DNA from: Aspidapion aeneum
Lineage: Eukaryota; Arthropoda; Insecta; Coleoptera; Brentidae
Length of the DNA stretch: 64,000 nt
NCBI GenBank assembly: GCA_963576565.1
Contig: OY755039.1
Coordinates: forward strand, 136,867,869-136,931,868
Direction: 5' to 3'
The notes beneath the pieces were generated by a model that saw nothing but the letters and a program-made list of their open reading frames with translations, was not told the DNA's origin and did no database searches. Shown one piece after another: positions 10,622 to 21,725 of the stretch. Numbering within the stretch: the stretch's first letter is position 1; every line of letters begins with the position of its first letter. Position numbers and translations under genes: made by a program.

Positions 10622-11640
10622 CTTCCATCTATCTATTTAGCCTTCTTCGATCCCTCTTTGGATATAGGCCTCCCCCAATATCTTCCACTCTTCCCTGTCT
10701 GTCGCCGTGTTCATCCATTTAGCTCCCGCATGTTTCTTCAAATTGTCCGCCCATCTCATTTGTGGCCTTCCCCTACTTCTTTTATTTTCCCAAGGTCTCA
10801 AGTTTACAATACATTTGTTCCATCGATCGTCTTTCTGTCGATATTATGACTGGCAAATTTCCATTTTAATTTTGCTACTTCTCCTCTGACATCCCTTACT
10901 TTTGTTTCATTTCTCATCGATTCATTCCTTTTTCTATCTGTTAGCTTTACATGTAACATTTGTCTTTCCATTCATCTTTGGGTTTTTGTTACCTTATCCA
11001 TGTTTGATTTTGTTATTTTGTTTCTGTCCAGGTCTGGGATCCATAGGTAAGGACAGGAAGGATACATTGGTTATACACTTTCGTTTTGAGTTACTGAGGA
11101 TATTTTTTATTTTTTAATATGTAGCTTAATTTACCAAATGCTGCCCAGGCCAATCTTACTTCTCTCTTGATTTCAGCTGTTTGGTTTTCTTTTTTTAGTT
11201 TAATAATTTGTCCCAGGTATTCCTCTACTTGTTCTATTTTCTCCTGGTTTATTCTGATCGTGATATTTTCATCTGTGTTTGTTATGATTTTAGTTTTAGT
11301 GTAGTTCATACTCAAGCCTATATTTTTAGCTGCTGTATCCAGTTCTCTCAGCATTTTTATCAGTTCTTCTTTCTTATCTGTTATTAAGGCGATATCATCA
11401 GCATATCTTAGGTGGTTTAAGTATTGTCCGTTTACTTTGATGCCCATTTCTTCCCAATCTAAGTTTTTAAAAACATCTCTAGGGCTTGGTTAAATAGTTG
11501 TATCACCCTGTCTGACACCTCTACCTCTTCTTATGTGGATTGGCTTGGTTCCTTCGTGGATTTTGATTGATATTGTTGCTTCGCTATATATATTGGCTAT
11601 TAAATCTGTGTATCTGTGATCGATTCGGCTATTAATTAAA
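10622..11640 (-). mobile_element. RTE-like LINE, second copy, strongly 5'-truncated
   Basis: Minus-strand copy closely matching 1803-2830. The 3' end carries a short TCTA run (about 10626-10637) followed by the same coding end. It stops abruptly near 11640 in the RT region that in copy one encodes SLINSRIDHRYTDL, so only the C-terminal half of the enzyme is present. Confidence 0.85.
11091..11447 (-). pseudogene. RTE-like reverse transcriptase fragment with YADD box
   Basis: A 118-codon frame starting MGIKVNGQYLNHLRYADD. The YADD catalytic box is intact and is followed by ALITDKKEELIKML and the thumb region through FGKLSYILKNKKYPQ. Compared with copy one at 1943-2597 it runs through the point where that copy changes frame. 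Other parts lie in different frames, so no functional protein is expected. Confidence 0.8.
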
Positions 11641-12959
11641 AATTTTTAAAAACTGCTTATTTTACCCCCCAGGGGCGCGGCTAGAAATACTTTTAAAAAT
11701 TAAAAAAAATATACGTTAGCGATTTTGATCCGTTACACAACTTTTTTTAACTATGACAAATCAATTTTCAAAAAAAAATTTTTTAGGCCTTTTTCGACCA
11801 AACTTATTGGAAAGGTAATAATTTGAATCGTGTTTAAATGGCCATTATTTGACAAAGAATTTTATTAGATAAGTACCTATAGACAATGTACCGTTGGTTG
11901 ACGCGTCATAGAACCCATCATCGTATCAAAAGTACCATCGATGAGATCGAAAGGTTATCTCAAAGACCCATCGCAATTTTAGAATTTAGATGATAGATAT
12001 TCCGACGTGGTTCGGATTTTTGTTTTGTTTTTTTGTCCATTAAATTAAAAGTTTCTACGAATAGGTTTTGTTTTCTATGGTAACTAGAAAAAAATACATA
12101 CCTACAGGGTGTATAGATAAAATTAACTATATGAAGATTTCGGAAACGGTAAATGATACAATTTTGGGTTTAAAAAAAACTAGAACACCTAGAAAAAGTT
12201 TGTTTACCTCATTTGATTGGCTATAACGGCTAATACAAAGATCACCGCACCCGTTTACACAGGCCTTATGAGAAAATTTTGGCTCGATGGAATTGGCTAT
12301 AATTTTGGTATGTTATAGAAGGATACGTAACTAAAAAAAATTTAGGTAAAGTTAAGTTTTTGTATGTACAGTTTTTGAGATATAAACGGTCAAAGTTCGT
12401 TAAATGGGCGTTTTTGTGTATGTTCTAATAATAATAACTCTTACATCTTGACCGAAAAAAATTAGTTGGCCATAAAAATGACTTAGTAAATGTACAAAGG
12501 ACAAAGTCACTTACGATGTCATTCTTGTCAATTTAATAAATAATATACGGGGGATAGTCAAAAAAATATTTTTTTTATATCTGCACTATTACCGAATTTT
12601 GTAACTGGCACTTTTTATTTTGGCACAGAATAATAGTTTTATTGTATTTAAAGAAAAAAATATTTTTGTTTTTTGATTGCCCCCACTTTTAAATTTTTTT
12701 ATTGCAGGTATTTTTTCTTAATAAATATAATTGACTTTAGCTGTTTTAAGCTATTTTCCGCATGACAAAAATCAATTTTCAAATACCAAATTGCAAATAA
12801 TGTAAGGACCTAAAACTGTAAACAACAAGTGAAATTAAAGAAAGAAAAATAAGAAAAAACGTTGGATGACTTGGTCGAGTTAATACCTGAGTGTCTCTCG
12901 TTCTTATATTGAGACACCGCGGCCCGCATAGATAGAGGTTTTCCGAAAATTTATGTGTG
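11641..12959. other. AT-rich stretch with an ACAGGGTGT-family repeat
   Basis: No gene recognised. At about 12112 a plus-strand copy of the ACAGGGTGT repeat family begins ('acagggtgtatagataaaattaac', then 'gatttcggaaacggtaaatgatacaatttt'). It matches in reverse the copies at 56443-56655 and 63262-63495. Its downstream end is not defined. The rest is AT-rich and unassigned. Confidence 0.5.
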
Positions 12960-13031
12960 GCTTCGGTGGTTCAGTGGTAGAATGTTTGCCTAGATAGCAA
13001 GAGATCCCGGGTTCGATCCCCGGCCGAAGCA
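12960..13031 (+). tRNA. Gly-type tRNA body with Ser anticodon AGA (tRNA-like gene)
   Basis: The acceptor stem GCTTCGG / CCGAAGC pairs perfectly with discriminator A. The D arm (GGTTCAGTGGTAGAAT) and T arm (CCGGGTTCGATCCCCGG) are those of animal nuclear tRNA-Gly, including clean A and B boxes. The anticodon arm is TTTGC-CTAGATA-GCAAG. With T33 fixed, positions 34-36 read AGA, a serine anticodon, where tRNA-Gly has GCC. Position 37 is T, which is unusual, and there is no long variable arm as a true tRNA-Ser would have. A T run follows about 20 nt downstream. It may be a tRNA pseudogene, the source of a SINE, or an anticodon-switched tRNA. Confidence 0.65.
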
Positions 13032-13345
13032 AAAAATCAATTTGTTAAATATTTTATAATAAAATACAGCTCAAAGAATATTTTTATTACATAAAAAAAA
13101 TACTATAGCTTTTGGTTGAGTCAAAGGGTCGTTTCAAAAAAATTATTTTTAATTTTTTTTGCTCTTATATAATTTTTAAATTATTTTTTGAAAACGGCTC
13201 GGTGAATTTTAATTAAACTTTACCTGCTTATTTTTGCAACTTAGCGTCACACTAGGAAAAAAAATGTTTTCTTTTCTATGTCTAGTTTTGAAGATATTAA
13301 TTTTCTATGTCTAGTTTGAAGATATTAATCATTGTATGTATAAGC
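13032..13345. other. AT-rich stretch upstream of ribozyme motif
   Basis: No gene. A short tandem duplication of 'tttctatgtctagttt(t)gaagatattaa' lies at about 13275-13328 and may belong to the repeat that carries the hammerhead motif. Confidence 0.4.
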
Positions 13346-13393
13346 AGTATTCTGAGGAGTCCCATAAGGACGAAACAGTTAACTGTCAACACT
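13346..13393 (+). ncRNA. Hammerhead ribozyme motif
   Basis: All core elements are present in order. CTGAGGA (13352-13358, fits CUGANGA) is followed by stem II GTCC-CATAA-GGAC (13359-13371), then GAA (13372-13374). Stem III is ACAGT-TA-ACTGT (13375-13386), with A15.1:U16.1 as required. C17 is at 13387, giving a GUC-type cleavage triplet. Stem I is AGTATT (13346-13351) with AACACT (13388-13393), five of six pairs. It lies in a repeat whose second copy runs in reverse to the right edge of the window. Hammerheads of this kind are known in Penelope-like elements, retrozymes and animal satellites. Activity is not shown. Confidence 0.7.
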
Positions 13394-13500
13394 TATTAGG
13401 TGTCCATTAGATCTTGAACTCCCGTGAGGTTAAACTTTCGAAGTCCCACAGAAAAATACGAGAGAAACAAAAAACCCTTATTTCCCCCCCGTCACACGCC
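13394..13500 (+). repeat. Interspersed repeat flank of the ribozyme, copy 1
   Basis: The sequence downstream of the cleavage site (GGTGTCCATTAGATCTTG, CCCGTGAGGTTAA) recurs in reverse complement at 63890-64000 with good similarity. The hammerhead is therefore part of a mobile or duplicated unit and not a chance fold. Confidence 0.7.
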
Positions 13501-13627
13501 TCGAACTTTCTTAATATGCCTTTTGTGACCAATATTAATGCAAACTTTTTTTTACTAATTTAAGGAACATTCATCGGAATATTTTACCAAATGATGATGA
13601 CACCCTGTATATTTCCCAAAATGAAAA

Positions 13628-13835
13628 ACGTGGTATAGCTGGTCACGACGCGGGTTGCCGCGCGATCGATCCGGGTTTGATTCCCGGCCTTGTAGTTCAG
13701 GCAAGATTCGGGAAAATCCACTTTCTAGAAGCATTTTATATTACTTTTTGGCAAATGGGCAATTCTCCCTATTTTGACTCCGCTGAATCCGAATATCCCT
13801 GTTGCCAACTCGAAATATTGACATATTCAAGATGC
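13628..13835 (+). mobile_element. tRNA-derived SINE-like head
   Basis: The segment from about 13628 (GGTATAGCTGGTCACGACG) to GGGTTTGATTCCCGGCC at about 13671-13687 resembles a decayed tRNA with an A-box-like block and a B box (GGTTTGATTCC). It joins at 13721 to a body that also occurs in reverse at 15680-15795 (TCTAGAAGCA start, CTGAATCCGAATATCC core). A Pol III-driven SINE is the simplest reading, though the tRNA part is degenerate. Confidence 0.5.
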
Positions 13836-15795
13836 CGGCCAAAATGGCGGCGGAATTTTAAATTGCCGCTGGAAAGCCCAAATTGTCACAGGTGTACATT
13901 CAAAATATATATTTGTATAATTAAAAAATAATAACATATTATTTTTTTTAATGGCTGCCAAAACCTCCAAAAACCCCCCCAGACCTCCCAAAATCTGAAA
14001 GTTTGAGGTTTTTTCAAATTTTCTTAAAAACTAAGCTTCTAAGAGAAAAATGTATAATACTTACTTACTTACTATACTTTATTGTGGACAATAAAATTCC
14101 CTTTTCAACATGGTATAATTTAATAAAGTTAGACTAATAACAAGCTCTCCAGCGGCGTCCGTTAATTAAAGTAATTAAAAAAAGTTGAAAAAAAACCTAT
14201 GTTTTTTCCAAGATTTATTTAATTTTTTTAAAAACTAATATCTACAGAAAACCATGTATTACATTTTGGTATACTCAATAAAATTTTCTTCAAAATGACG
14301 TATAACATGATTAAATCGGTTTTATAAATAAAACTTCAGGGGCATCGGTAAATTAAATTAAGTTTGAAAAAACAGAAAATAAACCATTTTTGTTACACGT
14401 TTTATCTAATTTTCTCAAAAACTAAGCTTAACATGAAAAAACTTGTTTTACACTTTTTTGTAGACAGGGAAATTCCCTTTTTAAAAATGTGAAACTTGGT
14501 GGGGTTTGATTTATAGCAAACTCTCCAGCGACGTCCATCAATGGGGGTGATTTCAACAAATCATTAAAAAAAAACATGTTTTTCATACGTTTTATTCAAT
14601 TTTCTTAAAAACCAAGCTTTTTATCAAAAAATCAAAAATTTCTTTTCAAACGGTGCATAACAAAGTGGACGTTATTTTATATTTATTGCTCCAGTGGTTC
14701 TTAATTTAAATAAATTATTTAAGATCAATCCAAACTAATCAATTTTGTGTCTTATTAGCTTTTCGGTGGATAATAAAGAGCGGCGGATAATAAAGAGCGG
14801 CGGATAAAAGGTCGAAAGTACAAAAGGTCGAAAGTACAAAAGGTCGAAAAAATAAGGTCAAAAGTACAAAAGGTCGAAAATACAAAAGGTCGAAAGTACA
14901 AAAGGTCGAAAGTACAAAAGATCAAAAAACAAAAGGTCGAAAGTTCAAAAAGTCAAAAGTATGAGTACCTAATTATGATTATGCCCCCCCCCCGAACCGT
15001 TGCATAAGATTCACAACTTTATTTTTAGTTCCATATGCTTAAAAAAATAACCAAAAACACCTGTCAAAGTTACTACTGTTACTTTCTGCACAAAAATATT
15101 GCTTAGGGGGGCCATGGCCCCTATGCCCCCTCCACTTATTTAGAAAAATCAAAATATCTAATCTAATCAAAAAACAGTTTATTTTTTAAGAAAAGAAAGT
15201 GTTAAAAAGAAAAGAAAGTGTCTTATCCTGAATAAAGAATAAAGGCACATTTTTTTATGAAAATCTTAATTAGAAAAGATATTTAAATATGCAAGAGAAA
15301 CTGATTATTTCAGTTATTTTTGAAAATAAGTTTATATCAGTACGCCCCTGAAGCCTTAAATATGGCAACAACCCGACATTTTAATAAAGTTTTTAAAAGA
15401 AAATGTTATGTTCTACAATATACTACATATTTTTTCCTAAAAAGTGTAGTTTTTGAGAAAATTTTGAAAAACCTATAATAAACATGTTTTTTCTAAATAA
15501 TCTCACGTACGCCACTGAAGAACTACTTGCTTTTCCTAACCTTATTGACCAATACATCGTTGGAAAGGAAATTTTATTTTCCACAAAAAACTGTTCTTTG
15601 CAATTTTTGATATAAAGGTTAGTTTTCGATAAAATTGCATAAAACTGAAAAAAACAGGTTTTTTTGGGGTTTGGGGGGGATTTTATCCGTCCCTGTCGAT
15701 TTTTCGAGTTGGCAACATGGATATTCGGATTCAGCGGGGTCAAATTAGGGGGAAATGGTCTGTTGCCAAAAAGTAATATGATTTGCTTCTAGACC
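13721..15795. repeat. Inverted pair of a repeat module enclosing diverged tandem units
   Basis: The arms 13721-13835 and 15680-15795 match in opposite orientation. Between them are several loose units of about 180 bp containing 'ttttcttaaaaactaagctt' and 'cgttttat', and a minisatellite at 14785-14965. No coding region. It could be two opposed insertions or one large foldback. Confidence 0.6.
14785..14965 (+). repeat. GGTCGAAAGTACAAAA minisatellite (GCGGCGGATAAAAGG start)
   Basis: About ten diverged units of 16 bp with consensus GGTCGAAAGTACAAAA, preceded by GCGGCGGATAAAA. The same start and unit occur at 21061, 31225 and 34928, and in reverse at 21730-21836, so the array looks like the terminus of a repeated element. 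Confidence 0.8.
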
Positions 15796-17155
15796 GAAAA
15801 CAGAAAGCCTTTTAAATGAATATGCTCTGACTATTGTGGAAACACTGGGTATTCATTCAACAGGATCGAATTCCCAGTATAAAAAACTTTTAGCTTTTAA
15901 AATTTTATAAATGAAAAACGTTCTCATCGGAAAAATGCGGAGCAGACACCTAATTGACAACCGTACAAAGCAATAAATGACACACGATTAATTGACAATG
16001 CAGTGTTAATTGGACCTGTTTAATAGCACTCTGTAGCTAACAACGACATGAGACGTTGAAAAACATTTAACATCTATGTTGCTATGAGTCTGTGGGAACC
16101 AAATACAAAGAGCGGTCGAGTTTAAAAATTAGAAAGAATGAAAAATCGCATAAGTTTCGGCAAAATTTATATGGATGATTCTACAAAAATGGTGCTGTAG
16201 AGTGGGAATGCATATTTTTCAAACACAGACTGCCAATGAAGCATAATTTTAGTTATAAGATTTATTTTGAGTTTAATGTATAAAAAAAATTGCAAGTTTA
16301 TAATTTTTTTTTATTACAAAGCAAATACCTCATTCCTCTGGTGTAGTCCCAAACCAAATATTAAAAACTCAGATTGAAAAAAATATCCTAATAAATAATA
16401 TTTAACACAGTCTTAATTATTTATCAAAAAATTGATAAAACTTAAGTTCGCAGTCATATTTTTGAAAATCCGAATTTACATCTTCCCGGAAAATTTTACA
16501 ATTTTAAACGTGCTCCATTTTTAATAACACAATATTTGTGAATACCACCGGTTAATTTCTAGAGAAAGAGACGGCCCTGGATATCTAATTTACTTGTGAG
16601 GATGACAAGTTTTGACAGATAATGTCAACTTTAGTTTGGTTTAAGTTATAGATCTTTTTATTTTCGGCAGAAAATTAGTTTTTTTCGGAGAAATCAAAAA
16701 GGAACGCTTCAATTATCATTCCTCTGTTAAGTAAATATTCGACTGATATCAATAGTATAATTTTTTTGTTGATTGTTTTAAAATTATAAGTATAGGAACT
16801 CTGTTTATATAAAACTTAAGTTAAGTAGTCTAAATAGATTTTGATTTAAATTGGAAAACCATTAAAAAACTCATTCCTCTGGTGCTCATTCCTCTGGCAT
16901 TTTTATGCAATAATTCCTAAAATTTGGGAAAATAAATGTTTCTTAGCTTACGCCTAATTAGTTACATAAACTTAACAAAACAAAATTATTTACTGTGCTG
17001 TACTGTTATTTAAAGGCAATGACCAAAAATGATATCCATATAGCCCATTTTTGGTAGAATCATCCATATAAGTTAATACGCCATTAATTATGTGCTTTTT
17101 TCCTTTTAACTGTCTAGGATGGTACAATGTTTGAAACGAAACACAACTGTGTACA
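15796..17155. other. AT-rich stretch without recognised gene
   Basis: No coding region supported. The phrase CTCATTCCTCTGG recurs (about 16330, 16870 and 16886, with a shorter form at 16716), suggesting remnants of a short repeat. Nothing else assigned. Confidence 0.4.
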
Positions 17156-17363
17156 GGGTTCGTCAAAGATCGTTTGGCCATTGAAAATATGTGAATTGAA
17201 GTAAGATCGCTGTTTAAATAAATGGCACTAAGAGAGATAAAGTAGGCCAAAGACGGCGATGCATAAAATCCTTAAAAGCCCTTGATTTTAATTGCTGTAG
17301 CGCCATCTCTTAGATATCATTTGAACGGTATGACTAATAATCAATACTGCAAATTCGTAATTA
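17156..17363 (-). repeat. Interspersed repeat, copy 1 (reverse of 29258-29566)
   Basis: The blocks 'ggccattgaaaatatgtgaa', 'gtaagatcgctgtttaaata', 'gacggcgatgcataaaatcc' and 'gctgtagcgccatctcttag' all occur in reverse complement at 29258-29566. The minus-strand start 'gttcgtcaa' near 17160 links to 'gacgaaccctgta' in the other copy. The latter ends in an ACCCTGTATA-like word, so a distant tie to the ACAGGGTGT family is possible. Confidence 0.7.
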
Positions 17364-18427
17364 AGTGTACAGGTAGAGCTTTCTAACATGGCAAAAATGT
17401 TAAAGAAGGTTACTACACGCAAAAACAAAATATTCCACAAATTCAACTTTATGGATAACAAATTTCTTGGTCTTTATGTGTACCGATTTATTCTAAACCA
17501 GAGTTAGAAACCAATACTTTGAAAAGTATAACTATTACATTACAAATTACTTTACAAGGATGTACTTAGAAAACTGTGTAATTAATTACAACAAAAAAAT
17601 AACTTAAATATAAATTTCCTACTTGCAAAATAAAAAAAAGTAGTTGACAATTCTTTTTTATTTATTAGTTTCACGTTTTCATAATTTACAAAATGTGGAA
17701 ATGCTCAATTTAGGAGATAATAACAATCACTTTAGTAATTCAATTGCATTTTTGTAATTTCATTATAATTGTAAAATAACTTTTCAATTATTTTAAAAAC
17801 TTAAATAAGTGCAGTGTTCAACTTATTGTTTTTTTTTTCAAGAGGAATGGCCCCTCCATTTAAGGGGCAAAAATAAAATTTTAAAAGGAGTAGTAAAACG
17901 TGACAAAAATTTTTTCTGCAGACTAAAACCAGTAGAGAAGAGGTTAAGGGCTGTCGTACATCCCTACCCCCAAAAATGTTGTCCCCTATTCTGTTTCCTG
18001 GATAGTGTATGGTGACTTTTAGCAACTTGACTTCGTTAGCCGCCGCCAGGAGATCGAACACTTGAGCGGCATTTAAGCGCGACTTTAATAAAAGAGCAAG
18101 GTTATTGTGGAAGAAAAAATTATTCAAAAATTGAATTTTTCTCGATTTAATGTTTCCTGATTAAAGCTAAAATAACAAAATAAATATATAATAATGACGA
18201 TTTCTTCGTCTTTTAAAAGTGGAAATCTTACTTTAATTGCTCCTGTTTAGTAATAAAAAACTATTAATGAATTTTGAGTCACAGCGGCAAACGCTCCTGA
18301 ATATGCGCGTCTTTGGTCCCTCACTGACGTCTTGCTTTCCATAAGTTCATCCTTTTTTATATGCTTTTCATAAAGGCTAAACGTTCGGAGTCGAGCCCTG
18401 TATATGGCTAGCTAGCCCTACTAGACC
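17364..18427. other. Stretch without recognised gene
   Basis: About 1 kb without a domain-bearing frame. The part at 17840-18070 is less AT-rich, with opposed frames on both strands (17809-18015 plus, 17801-18127 minus). Neither gives a recognisable protein. Confidence 0.4.
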
Positions 18428-18581
18428 TAAGGTCACTCATCGTAAAGCAAGCTTTACAGGTAGCGAAGCCTGACTTTGATTTTCTATTTTTGGGTTATAA
18501 TTCTTGCCATATTTTCCTCGGTTTCGCATTGGCGGCTCGTTCTTATTTTAAAAATCTGGTTTTAACACAGTCTAAAGATCT

Positions 18582-19133
18582 GACGCGAATTCTCTTCCTA
18601 TATGTTTCGAAACAGTGTGGTTCAATAAATACGTCATCAAATGGTGACGTTTCATAGCTATATTTTCGAATTTATGGGCGTTATACGATGAAATACCGTT
18701 TACAGAGGTGTAAATTGTGAATTTATTTGTCAATATGTTAGTAAAAATTAATTAAAATTGAGAAACAATATCTCAATTAAAATAACAAAATTTTAACATT
18801 GATTTTTTATATTGATTTTTCAGCTAAACGTCAAAAAATGACATAACATGTGTCATTTTAGCAATAGTTTCAAAACGAGCTTTAACCTCGACACATTATG
18901 TAATTTTTTGACGTTTAGCTGAAAAATCAATATTAAAAAATCAATGTTAAAATTTTGTTTTTTTAATTGACACATTGTTTCTTAATTTTATTAAGTTTTT
19001 ACTAAAATATTGACAACGGTATTTCATCGCATAACGCCCATAAATTCGAAAATATAGATATGAAACGTCACCAATTGATGACGTATTTATTGAACCAGAC
19101 TGTTTCGAAACATATAGCAAGGGAATTCGCCTC
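18582..19133. mobile_element. Foldback MITE, 552 bp, copy 1
   Basis: Arms of roughly 250 bp pair with each other: CGAATTCTC..., ATATGTTTCGAAACAG, TTCAATAAATACGTCATC at the left and their complements at the right. A centre of about 60 bp contains CATAACATGTGTCATTTTAG. The second, internally deleted copy at 62412-62748 defines the termini as GAGGCGAATT / AATTCGCCTC. Confidence 0.8.
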
Positions 19134-19511
19134 TGTTTAATAATACAGTTTTAAGATACTTTGTTGCAGCATAACTTTATTTATAAATACATAAATTTAT
19201 TTAGTTTAGGTACCTTCAGACCAAGCGCGGGACAAAATCTAGGGAGGGGGAAATAGCCGACGAATTTTTTTTTTGTAATATAATTTTTTTTTTCTAGGGG
19301 GGAGGGAGGGTAATTTTCCTGCTTTCCATTATTTTATTAGGAAAAAGTGCATATTTTTTTTCTAGGGGGGGGGGGTAATTACCCCGTTACTCCCCCCTCA
19401 AATCCGCGCTTGCTTCAGACTGTGTAAAACAACATCTTTAAACTAAAACCGAGCCACCAACAATGCAAAACCAAAGAAAACATGTCAAAAATAATAACCA
19501 AAAAATAATAC

Positions 19512-19972
19512 CAAATTGGTAAAAAAAAATTTTTAAGTCACAAGCTTTTATAAAATGCACTAAAAATTAAAAAATAATTTTCTAACATTCTAATATTATC
19601 ATAATAATAAAAGCGATGGCCGACTGATGGAAATCTTGACGATGTTAGCACGATAAGATATCCGTATCAATTAAATATCACTATTTGCAAGAATCAATCT
19701 AGCAGAAAAATGCAGAGGTACTAAATCCACCCAACCTGACCTAAGATACCCCAGCAGTTCTCTGACATAGGTATAGCAATGGCATAACATTGCGGCACAT
19801 CAAACATATCTTTGATGACCTGCTATGTTGAATATTCTTTAAGTGTTTAGATCACAACTTTAGATTAACTTATGCTTTTATTATTATTATAATATTAGAA
19901 TGTTAGAAAATTATTTTTTAATTTTTAGTGCATTTTATAAAAGCTTGTGACTTAAAAAAAAAATTACCAATT
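19512..19972. mobile_element. Foldback element, 461 bp
   Basis: Arms of about 100 bp (CCAAATTGGTAAAAA, AAGTCACAAGCTTTTATAAA, TTTTCTAACATTCTAATATT) recur in reverse at 19876-19972. The centre of about 260 bp contains no frame. Ends CCAAATTGGT / ACCAATTT are nearly palindromic. Confidence 0.75.
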
Positions 19973-20089
19973 TATTTTCTACTTTTTAGTCTCAGCTATC
20001 TACTCTATTAAATAAAAATATTTATTCAATAACAGAACAGAAGAGTTTATTCTAAATTATAATGAAATCGCTGATCGTGAGTTGTTTGG

Positions 20090-20885
20090 AAACCCATTTT
20101 TCTATTGGGGGAAGGAGAGGGTGGGGGTAGAGGTAGAAATATATTTTTTGTTTAAGCTGTATTGCCATCGGACCTTTATGCATATACCAAATTTTATAAA
20201 AGTCATTTGAAGTGAAGTGTGTCAAAAACGCATTTTTTATGGAAGGGGGTGGGGGGTAGGGGTGGGAGGACATTTTTTCATTATTGTTGTATTGTCATTG
20301 GACCACTATATGCATACCAAATTTCATCCAAATCGGATAATGGGAAGTGTGTTAAAAACGCATTTTTCTATAGATGGGGGTGGGGGTAGGAGTGGTAGTT
20401 TTTTTTTTCAATGTTATATTGTCATCGGACCACTATATGTATACCAAATTTCATCCAAATCGGATAATGGGAAGTGTGTCAAAAACTCATTTTTCTATGA
20501 AAAGGGTGGGGGTAGGGGTGAGAGGATATTTTTTTCTTAATATTGTACTGTCATCGGATCACTATATGTATACCAAATTTCATCCAAATCGGATAACGGG
20601 ATGTGTGTCAAAAAACAAATTTTTCTATGGAAGTTGGTGGGGGTAGGGGTGTGATGATATTTTTTCTTATTGTTGTATTATCATCGGACCACTATCTGTA
20701 TACCAAATTTTATCCAAATCGGATAACGGAAAGTATGTCAAAAACACATTTTTCTATAGAAGGGGTGGGGGTAGGGGTGGGAGGATATTTTTTTCTTAAT
20801 GTTGTATTGTCATGGGATCACTATGTGTGTACCAAATTTCATCCAAATCGGATAATGGGAAGTGTGTCAAAAACGCTTCACAAGA
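20090..20885 (+). repeat. Tandem array, about 128-bp unit, about six copies
   Basis: Unit landmarks recur every 128-130 bp: GGGTGGGGGTAGGGGTG, GTATTGTCATCGGACCAC, ATACCAAATTTCATCCAAAT and CATTTTTCTATGGAA (near 20230, 20360, 20488, 20617 and 20745). The frames across it are repeated shadows (for example HYMYTKFHPNRI) and not genes. Confidence 0.85.
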
Positions 20886-21275
20886 TTTGATAGTTAGTTA
20901 GTTAGACAGAACATCTGAAGTTAAATAAAAGCTTGTAAAAATAGAAAGTCAGGCTTCGCTTTCGATAAAGCTGGCCTTTACGATGAGTGTCCTTAACTAA
21001 ACCACAAGAGCCACGGCTGGATTATCTCAAACTTTCAGTTACGGCCTGTGTTTAAAGTGGGCGGCCGACAAAAGATCGAAAGTACAAAAGGTCCAAACGA
21101 AAAGATAGAAACTCAAAAGATCGACATTAAAAAAAGTACGAAATTACATAAGGTGGAATGTAAAAAGATCGAAATTACATAAGGTCCAATGTAAAAAGAT
21201 CGAAATGACAAATGACAAAAGGTCGAAATTACAAAAGATTAAGAATACAAATGACCGAAAGAGTAAAAGTTCTAA

Positions 21276-21312
21276 AAAAACTAACCTGATCTGGTCAGGT
21301 TAGTTTTTTTTA
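21276..21312. repeat. Perfect hairpin with CTAACCTGA arms
   Basis: The arm AAAAAAACTAACCTGA, a short loop TCTGG, then TCAGGTTAGTTTTTTT. Arms of 16 bp match exactly. CTAACC/GGTTAG words continue to about 21420 and also fill 57370-57540. Confidence 0.8.
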
Positions 21313-21484
21313 ATATAATACTTGACCTGAACTGGATAGGTTAGGTTTTAACCAGAACTAATTACGTAAGTAGCCAAAAAACTAACCTAGGTTAGATTTT
21401 AACTTAACCAGGTGAGGCTAAGCAGGTAATTTCGTTTTCGTATACCAGGTTGGGTTTAAATATCTCTTTGTTTGTTGTTTGTTT

Positions 21485-21592
21485 GTATTTCATAGTATTT
21501 CCCAGTACTTCCTAGTATTTCCCAAGTACTTCCCGGTATTTCGTAGTATTTCCTAGTATTTTTTCCCAGTACTTTCCTGGTATTTCCCCTAG
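21485..21592 (+). repeat. AGTATTTCCC minisatellite
   Basis: About ten diverged units of roughly 10 bp (AGTATTTCCC, AGTACTTCCC, GGTATTTCC). The minus-strand frame 21456-21692 is a product of this repeat. Confidence 0.7.
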
Positions 21593-21624
21593 CCTGTACA
21601 CCAAAAGGAAATACCGAGCGACCC

Positions 21625-21725
21625 CTCGAGAAGGACTGACAAAGATAGTGGAAGAACTGGATACAGTAGCTAAAAATATAGTGATTACTCATTCCTATAT
21701 TTAAACTACACTAAAACTAAAATCA
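21625..21725 (+). pseudogene. RTE-like reverse transcriptase relic
   Basis: The plus-strand frame reads TKIVEELDTVAKNI, then after a decayed patch TTLKLKSVV. This matches the segment after the YADD box in the copies at 2376-2597 and 11091-11447 (IKMLGELDTAAKNIGLSMN...TKTKII). It is a fragment of about 100 bp. Confidence 0.6.

Larger units (their letters stand above)
18428..21005. mobile_element. Composite with inverted ends enclosing two foldbacks and a tandem array
   Basis: Sequence at 18428-18508 (TCACTCATCGTAAAG, GCGAAGCCTGACTTT, TTCTATTTTT) recurs in reverse complement at 20935-21005. The interval holds a foldback MITE (18582-19133), a second foldback (19512-19972) and a 128-bp tandem array (20090-20885). 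Similar ends in opposite orientation suggest a single large non-autonomous element into which others inserted. No transposase was seen. Confidence 0.5.

Noticed and set aside
20052..20890. Frames with HYMYTKFHPNRIMGSV repeats
   Set aside because: They follow the 128-bp tandem array and change frame with unit length.
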